Assembly (NCBI GenBank): GCA_016763335.1
Contig: JAESUD010000156.1
Coordinates: forward strand, 1 to 10,812
Direction: 5' to 3'
Length of the DNA stretch: 10,812 bases
From: Emcibacteraceae bacterium
GTDB lineage: Bacteria > Pseudomonadota > Alphaproteobacteria > Sphingomonadales > Emcibacteraceae
Shown here: positions 5,897 through 10,812 of the stretch, in pieces
Numbering within the stretch: the stretch's first letter is position 1
Layout of the letters: every line of letters begins with the position of its first letter
Program-made: the position numbers and the translations under genes
The notes under the pieces: model-generated
Database searches by the model: none
Seen by the model: only the letters and a program-made list of their open reading frames with translations
Told to the model about the DNA's origin: nothing

Positions 5897-8467
5897 ATGA
5901 GTGACAAAAAAAATGCAAAAACCAGACAAGTGGTTACAGCACACCCATCATCGCTAAAGCATTCCAACGTCAATAATGTTGCACCCAAGTCTATTTGGAC
6001 AAGAATTAGAAGCAATTGGTCTGTGGTTGTGGCTAGCCTTATCAGCATTACATGGGGATCATTCTGTATCTATTTTGGCCTAGATACCGGGTTAAGTCTC
6101 TCAAGTTTATCACTAATCGAGATTTCAACATTACTTACGGGTGTTGTACTTCCCCTTATTATGGTGTGGATCATATGCCTTGTCGTCATCCGCATAAACC
6201 CCATCGAGGAAAATTACCGCGCGCTTGAAACTGGCCTTGACCAATTGCTTAATCCTGTTGAAATTACCCAGACGCGCATTGTCAAAATAATTGAAAATTT
6301 AAAGATCGAAATCGAGAATATTGAAGCTGCTGGCGATATTGCCGCCAACCGTTCTGAAAAACTCGAAGGAAACTTTAAAGAACAAATTACCCAATTATTT
6401 AAAGCAACAATGGATGCAGACGAAAAATCAGCAAAAATAAAAAACACCCTTTCCACCGAAAGGGACGCTATAACGCTGCTCGCTAATGATATTGAAAAAC
6501 ACAGTGATAAAATATCTGAACAATTCAAACAATTCAGAGAAGACACCCAAAAAACACATGACGAGACAAAAAAGCATTCCGAATATATGAATAATGAAAT
6601 GAGCTTCCAAAAGGAAACTCTGGAAAATCGCAGCAAGCAAATTGAAGAAAACTTACAAAGTCTCGGAACACGACTTAACAAGATTACAGATGATATTTCA
6701 AATCAATCAAACCATTCCTACAATCACCTTAGTGAGGTAATTGATGGCTTTGACGAAAGAAAAGCGGTACTCAATAATTTCATGACATCTATGATGGATG
6801 AGGTCGGTTCAATCTGTGAGAAACTCGAAATACAAGCCCACAATATTAATGATTTAAACGACCAGTCTTCAAAAACCAGTGATAAAATTACCAAGAGCAT
6901 CAAAAAACAAGCCGATATACTTTCAAAAATTGCAGATAAAACCCAAAAAAACATTAAAGCCAGCGGTGAAGCCATTGAGAAACAAACAAAAACAATGGAA
7001 AGCTCCATAGAAAATGCTACTGAAAAAAGCAAAATAAAAATTGCTGAGGCGAGTGATTACTTTACTGAAAAGGCAAATGACCTGAACCGTGTCTCAAGTG
7101 ACCTCGAAGCCAATATAAAACAAAACTTTGATGAAATTGCCGATACTATTACAGATAAAGCATCAACTCTAGGTGAGGATATCTCGATACAGTTTCAAAA
7201 TATCGAAAATGATATCGACCGTGGCAATAACAATATCAGCGATATACTTAGCAGCAACATTGATCACCTCAGCGACCTCATAAGTAAAAACAAGAACGAA
7301 ACTGAAAACTTACTTAACGAGGTAATGGCCTCTCTTGATAGCCAGACTGATCACATTGAAAAATCACTCCGTGATACTCGGGTCAATATGATTGACCGCA
7401 CAACCATTATACAGGACGAATATCAGTCACTGGAAAATTACGCTGATAGCTTCCAACAAAAAATGATAGATACATCGGAAGAACTAAAGAAACAGCATAT
7501 AAATATGCTTAACTGTATCTCAGCCATAGAAGACGGCTTAACGGTTTCCATTGATAAGATTAAAAACAACTCAACAAACCTTGGCACACATGGTCAAAAG
7601 GTTATTGAAAGTATCATTGCGCAAACTTCCGAGCTAACCAGTCAGATAGCCGACGTTCAAAATCGCAGTAAAAATTGCATCACAGAAATTGAACATGCCA
7701 GCCTTAAAGCAGGCGATCATATTTTAAGCAAAGAGAAAGAAACGACCGCAATCATTGATGAATGGTTATCCACTGCCAACAATGTCGGTGTGGAACATAA
7801 TGAAGGCATGCAAAAAATTGAAATCATGATGCACGAGCTTATCTCGCTTGAAAAAGCGACTGAAAAAACTTTACTTACTTCAGAAGATAACATCAAACGC
7901 ATTTCTAGCGAACTTCTTCGCAGTACAGACAGCATTCACATTGCGTCAAACACTGCCGTTGAAGCGGTAGAAGAAACCAATCTGGTTCTTGAAAAAAATG
8001 CTGAAAAATATCAACAAATGATCAATGCTATTCAGCTTTCAAGCCAAAGTCTCGCGGCTAATGCATTTGCTATAGACAATAAACTTAAAAGAATTAATTC
8101 AGATAAGTTTTCTGACGTATCCGCTAAAATTATGGAAAAGTTGCAATCACAATCAATTGACATCAGCAGCTTTCTCGAAGGCGAAGTTCCAAAGGAACTT
8201 TGGAATAATTATCTCGCAGGCGATAAAAATTTATTCATTCGCAAAATTAAAAAATATATCGGTAAGAATACCATTGCTAATATCAGAAGCTATTATATGG
8301 AAAACTCCGATTTTAGGAATAATGTTGATAGCTTTGTTAAAATATTTGAAGAATTACTTGCAACATTCAATGAAACCACAGAAACTGTCTATAGCGAAAC
8401 ACTCATCACATCGGATATAGGCAAGGTTTATTTCGCACTTGCAGAGGCAATTGGGCGACTTAAATAG
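5897..8467 (+). CDS. Large membrane-anchored coiled-coil protein, TipN-like polarity factor
   Basis: An 856-residue protein. A basic N-terminus (residues 1-38) is followed by two hydrophobic segments at about 41-61 and 76-99, then RINPIEENYR. Both ends should therefore face the cytoplasm. Residues about 105-730 are polar, rich in Lys, Glu, Asp, Asn and Ser, with heptad-like Ile/Leu spacing, so a very long coiled coil is expected. The last ~120 residues look folded (KELWNNYLAGDKNLFIRKI, then SDIGKVYFALAEAIGRLK). Caulobacter TipN (888 residues; two N-terminal membrane segments, long cytoplasmic coiled coil) marks the new pole and places the flagellum. Size, topology and flagellar context match, but identity is unproven. 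A chemoreceptor is unlikely: there is no periplasmic sensor domain, HAMP or conserved signalling hairpin. A weak GGACGAG site precedes ATG 5897. The TRAP genes follow closely on the same strand. Confidence 0.7.
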   Translation: MSDKKNAKTRQVVTAHPSSLKHSNVNNVAPKSIWTRIRSNWSVVVASLISITWGSFCIYFGLDTGLSLSSLSLIEISTLLTGVVLPLIMVWIICLVVIRINPIEENYRALETGLDQLLNPVEITQTRIVKIIENLKIEIENIEAAGDIAANRSEKLEGNFKEQITQLFKATMDADEKSAKIKNTLSTERDAITLLANDIEKHSDKISEQFKQFREDTQKTHDETKKHSEYMNNEMSFQKETLENRSKQIEENLQSLGTRLNKITDDISNQSNHSYNHLSEVIDGFDERKAVLNNFMTSMMDEVGSICEKLEIQAHNINDLNDQSSKTSDKITKSIKKQADILSKIADKTQKNIKASGEAIEKQTKTMESSIENATEKSKIKIAEASDYFTEKANDLNRVSSDLEANIKQNFDEIADTITDKASTLGEDISIQFQNIENDIDRGNNNISDILSSNIDHLSDLISKNKNETENLLNEVMASLDSQTDHIEKSLRDTRVNMIDRTTIIQDEYQSLENYADSFQQKMIDTSEELKKQHINMLNCISAIEDGLTVSIDKIKNNSTNLGTHGQKVIESIIAQTSELTSQIADVQNRSKNCITEIEHASLKAGDHILSKEKETTAIIDEWLSTANNVGVEHNEGMQKIEIMMHELISLEKATEKTLLTSEDNIKRISSELLRSTDSIHIASNTAVEAVEETNLVLEKNAEKYQQMINAIQLSSQSLAANAFAIDNKLKRINSDKFSDVSAKIMEKLQSQSIDISSFLEGEVPKELWNNYLAGDKNLFIRKIKKYIGKNTIANIRSYYMENSDFRNNVDSFVKIFEELLATFNETTETVYSETLITSDIGKVYFALAEAIGRLK

Positions 8468-8472
8468 CAACG

Positions 8473-9549
8473 ATTAATACCATCATTAAATTCTTTAGCA
8501 GTCTGTTGATTTTATCACTGACGGCTTGTGGTAATGTCGATGAGAAATTACCAGACGACAGCGAAGTGAACAAACCGGTAATTTTAAAATTAGCCAGCAC
8601 TTATCCCAGCACACTCACCATTTTAGGCACTTTGGCCAAACGGTTTGAAGAGAAAATTTATATCATCTCCGGCGGGAATATTAAATTTCGTTTTTTTGAA
8701 CCCGGTGCATTAGCCCCGCCCCTAGAAACATTCGATGCAGTTTCCTATGGCGCCCTTGATAGTGCATGGTCATCACCCGGTTTCTGGAGCGGGAAAGTCC
8801 CCTCATTGCAAATATTTGCTGCTATTCCATTTGGCCCTGACAGTGCTGAATATATGGCGTGGTATTATAGCGGTGGTGGCAAGAAAATATTCGAAGATAT
8901 TTATCACAAACATAATATTCATAGCGTCATTTGTGGCATTAGCCCGCCGGAAGCTTCCGGTTGGTTCAAGAATGAAATTAAAACACTAGATGACTTAAAA
9001 GGCCTTCGCATGCGTTTCTTCGGCCTAGGCGGACGCGTGATGAGCAAAATGGGCGTTTCAACCCAACTCCTTGCCGCAGGGGACATATTCCCTGCCCTTG
9101 AGCTAGGGGCCATAGATGCAACGGAATTTTCCGTACCAGCCGTTGATTTAAAACTAGGCTTTAATAAAATCGCCAAACATTATTACTTCCCCGGCTGGCA
9201 TCAACAATCGACATTCTTTGAGTTGATGATTAATCTTGATATCTGGAACGAATTATCAACGCAGCAAAAAGCACAAATAAATATTACCTGCGGTGATAAT
9301 ATGCGGTTCGGCATTGCCGAGGGCGAAGCATTACAGGCAGAAGCAATCACATCATTAAAAGAAAGCGGTACAATTTTTCATCAATGGCCGGATGAGTTTT
9401 TAGATACTTTTGAAGCCACATGGCTCGAAGTCGCAGAGGAAGAAGCCGCAAAAGACGCCGATTTTAATCGATCATGGCGCTCATTGCAAAGTTTCAGACA
9501 ATCATACAAAACATGGAAAGACCTGGGATATCTTAAAGCGGACCGTTGA
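8473..9549 (+). CDS. dctP: TRAP transporter substrate-binding lipoprotein DctP (start codon unusual)
   Basis: Extracytoplasmic solute receptor of a TRAP transporter, which delivers ligand to the DctQM membrane subunits for ion-driven uptake. The mature part has a DctP fold: ILKLASTYP near the N-terminus, then LDDLKGLRMRFFG (with the expected ligand-carboxylate arginine), GDIFPALELGAIDATEF, and YYFPGWHQQ. These resemble the TakP/2-oxoacid (mannitol/chloroaromatic) branch, so a small organic acid is a likely ligand. The frame contains a lipobox, LTAC, preceded by INTIIKFFSSLLILS, a normal lipoprotein signal peptide. The only conventional start is TTG 8506, which would leave just seven residues before the cysteine and no positive charge. 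An in-frame stop at 8461-8463 blocks any longer start. I therefore place the start at ATT 8473, five bases after the TipN-like stop. No good ribosome site is visible, so translational coupling is possible. Confidence 0.88.
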   Translation: MNTIIKFFSSLLILSLTACGNVDEKLPDDSEVNKPVILKLASTYPSTLTILGTLAKRFEEKIYIISGGNIKFRFFEPGALAPPLETFDAVSYGALDSAWSSPGFWSGKVPSLQIFAAIPFGPDSAEYMAWYYSGGGKKIFEDIYHKHNIHSVICGISPPEASGWFKNEIKTLDDLKGLRMRFFGLGGRVMSKMGVSTQLLAAGDIFPALELGAIDATEFSVPAVDLKLGFNKIAKHYYFPGWHQQSTFFELMINLDIWNELSTQQKAQINITCGDNMRFGIAEGEALQAEAITSLKESGTIFHQWPDEFLDTFEATWLEVAEEEAAKDADFNRSWRSLQSFRQSYKTWKDLGYLKADR

Positions 9550-9553
9550 TAGT

Positions 9554-10018
9554 ATTATAAAGTGCACATCTTACCTCGGGCGCTTTTTCCTGCTCGCATT
9601 GATGATGACCATATTATTTGATGTCATTGGCAGACGTTTTATGAATACTGGTTCTGTTGCGCTTCAGGAACTTGAATGGCATTTTCACGGGGCATTATTT
9701 TTGCTTTGTCTCGGCTTCACTTATATGGAAAATGCTCATGTAAGAGTCGATTTGCTGCGGGAAAATTTTTCCAAAAAAACCAATCGTATTATTGAAATAG
9801 TTGGATGTTTATTTTTCCTGCTTCCTTACTGCGCTGTTGTAATTTATTTTGGTGTTGAATTCACTCTTATATCATATAATTCCGGTGAAGTATCGGCAAC
9901 CGCCGATGGCCTTCCCTACCGCTTTATCATAAAATCACTATTACCGATTGGCTTTTTTCTCCTTGGCCTTTCGGCCATTTCCATCCTCATAAGCCCAGGG
10001 GAAAAAGAACGTGAATAG
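9554..10018 (+). CDS. dctQ: TRAP transporter small membrane subunit DctQ (start codon unusual)
   Basis: Small integral membrane subunit of the TRAP transporter, partner of DctM. Four hydrophobic segments are visible: the one starting LGRFFLLALMM, then HGALFLLCLGFTY, IVGCLFFLLPYCAVVIYFG and LLPIGFFLLGLSAISILI. The family motif VIGRRF follows the first, and NAHVRVDLLRE follows the second. Upstream in frame, the first ATG is at 9410, deep inside dctP, and would add 48 hydrophilic residues foreign to the family. The next conventional codon, TTG 9598, would cut the first membrane segment in half. The position expected from homologs, just after the dctP stop, offers only ATT 9554 (giving about 154 residues) or similar rare codons. 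The 3' end overlaps dctM by eight bases. Confidence 0.85.
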   Translation: MIKCTSYLGRFFLLALMMTILFDVIGRRFMNTGSVALQELEWHFHGALFLLCLGFTYMENAHVRVDLLRENFSKKTNRIIEIVGCLFFLLPYCAVVIYFGVEFTLISYNSGEVSATADGLPYRFIIKSLLPIGFFLLGLSAISILISPGEKERE

Positions 10019-10812
10019 CATTATTGAACTATTACCGCTTTTAATGTTCCCTGTCCTAGCAACATGTTTATTTTCCGGTTATCCCGTTGCCTTTGTTTTA
10101 GGCGGAGTAGGATTATTTTTCGGGTTGATCGGAATGGGATTTGACATTTTTAATTTTAAAGAATTTTTTCTAATCAATTCACGTATTTTTGGTGGTGTGG
10201 TTGAAAATATTATTCTAATTGCCATACCAATGTTTGTCTTTATGGGTCTTATCCTAGAGCGAAGCGGAATTGCCAAAGAATTATTGCGTAGCCTAGAAAT
10301 TTTAACCCGTAAAGCCCCGGGTGGCCTCGCCATGTCTGTCACAATTCTCGGCACGATAATGGCCGCGACTACTGGTATCATCGGTGCAAGTGTCGTTATG
10401 ATTACACTTATGGCATTTCCGGCAATGCTTGCGGCAAATTATGACAAAGAATTTACCAGCGGTACTATCGCTGCTGCTGGAACCCTTGGCATTCTTATTC
10501 CACCAAGTATTATGTTGGTAATTATGGGGGATCTTCTATCCATATCGGTGACAGATTTATTCATGACCGCCCTTGTCCCCGGACTGATGCTGGCAACGCT
10601 ATATTTGGTTTATATATATTTTAAGCACCGCGGCCATATTGCAAAAATCACATTAGATGAAAATGAAAATCTAATAGCGATTATTTTACGAGGGTTTTTA
10701 CCAACGGTTATATTAATAATGTTCGTTTTAGGGTCGATATTTGCTGGCATTGCCACACCGACCGAAGCCGCAGGCGTCGGGGCATTTGGTGCGATCATAC
10801 TGGCCATAATAA
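10011..10812 (+). CDS. dctM: TRAP transporter large membrane subunit DctM (3' end cut by window edge)
   Basis: Large permease subunit of the TRAP transporter, forming the ion-coupled transport channel. The frame opens at GTG 10011 inside the dctQ stop (GTGAATAG, eight-base overlap), with AGGGGA about eight bases upstream. It stays open to the window end, giving 267 codons of an expected 420-460. Family motifs are PMFVFMGLILERSGIAKELL, GIIGASVVMITLMAFPAML, the GTLGILIPPSIMLVIMG loop, and ATPTEAAGVGAFGA near the edge. Most of the visible protein is hydrophobic membrane helices. Together with dctP and dctQ it makes a complete TRAP system. The GTG start here is well supported, unlike those of the two upstream genes. 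Confidence 0.95.
   Translation, partial: MNSIIELLPLLMFPVLATCLFSGYPVAFVLGGVGLFFGLIGMGFDIFNFKEFFLINSRIFGGVVENIILIAIPMFVFMGLILERSGIAKELLRSLEILTRKAPGGLAMSVTILGTIMAATTGIIGASVVMITLMAFPAMLAANYDKEFTSGTIAAAGTLGILIPPSIMLVIMGDLLSISVTDLFMTALVPGLMLATLYLVYIYFKHRGHIAKITLDENENLIAIILRGFLPTVILIMFVLGSIFAGIATPTEAAGVGAFGAIILAII

Noticed and set aside
6214..7935. Several minus-strand open frames within the TipN-like gene
   Set aside because: They are low-complexity Ser/Phe/Leu-rich mirror images of the Lys/Glu-rich coiled coil, without domains or ribosome sites.
5897..8467. Methyl-accepting chemotaxis protein
   Set aside because: Long coiled coil and two membrane segments suggested it, but there is almost no periplasmic loop, no HAMP domain, and no conserved signalling-tip sequence.
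9410..9553. DctQ starting at the ATG inside dctP
   Set aside because: It would overlap dctP by 140 bases and add about 48 hydrophilic residues not found in DctQ proteins. That sequence is the dctP reading frame shifted.
1..10812. New defence system, mobile element or CRISPR array
   Set aside because: All substantial genes fall into flagellar, signalling, polarity or transporter families. No regularly spaced short repeats, transposase or terminal inverted repeats were seen.

Overview
The window looks like chromosomal DNA from a low-GC, motile alphaproteobacterium with a Caulobacter-like flagellar and cell-polarity toolkit. Three things point that way: short flagellins (about 270 residues) ending in LSLFR, the alphaproteobacteria-specific FlbT/FlaF regulator pair, and a long coiled-coil protein with two membrane segments built like the pole marker TipN. 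DNA composition is AT-rich, especially between genes. A marine relative of Caulobacterales or Kordiimonadales would fit, but the order is a guess. I saw no IS element, phage gene, tRNA, rRNA or CRISPR array.

Positions 1-2760 (minus strand) hold a flagellin cassette transcribed right to left: flbT, flaF (11-nt overlap), a complete flagellin, and a second flagellin cut by the left window edge. The flagellins are a tandem duplication that includes a 5' leader of about 45 nt with a small stem-loop. They are identical except in a Ser/Thr-rich centre. In Caulobacter FlbT acts on the flagellin mRNA leader, so the conserved leader is a candidate target. CtrA-type motifs (TTAA-N7-TTAAC and TTAACCAT) lie upstream of the complete flagellin and of flbT.

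Divergent from flbT, positions 2924-4603 (plus strand) encode a TPR protein with a C-terminal GT-B-like domain. It resembles FlmG, the Caulobacter enzyme that glycosylates flagellin. Together these genes make a plausible module for making, controlling and glycosylating flagellin.

Positions 4608-5664 (minus strand) carry an overlapping pair: a single-domain response regulator with a basic tail, and an Hpt phosphotransfer protein. No histidine kinase is present here. Divergent from them, 5897-8467 (plus strand) encodes the TipN-like protein. TipN positions the flagellum in Caulobacter, so this pair may be part of the same flagellar/polarity neighbourhood (inference).

Positions 8473-10812 (plus strand) hold a tripartite TRAP transporter in the order dctP (binding lipoprotein), dctQ (small membrane subunit), dctM (large membrane subunit, cut by the right edge). 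The binding protein resembles the TakP/organic-acid branch. dctP and dctQ both lack an ATG, GTG or TTG where homologous proteins should start; ATT codons sit there instead. This is the oddest coding observation in the window.

No intergenic gap exceeds 300 bases. The main ones are 1676-1918, 2760-2923 and 5665-5896. I did not find a convincing wholly new system; the best leads are the duplicated flagellin leader, the linkage of flagellin glycosylation, phosphorelay and TipN-like genes, and the non-standard TRAP starts.
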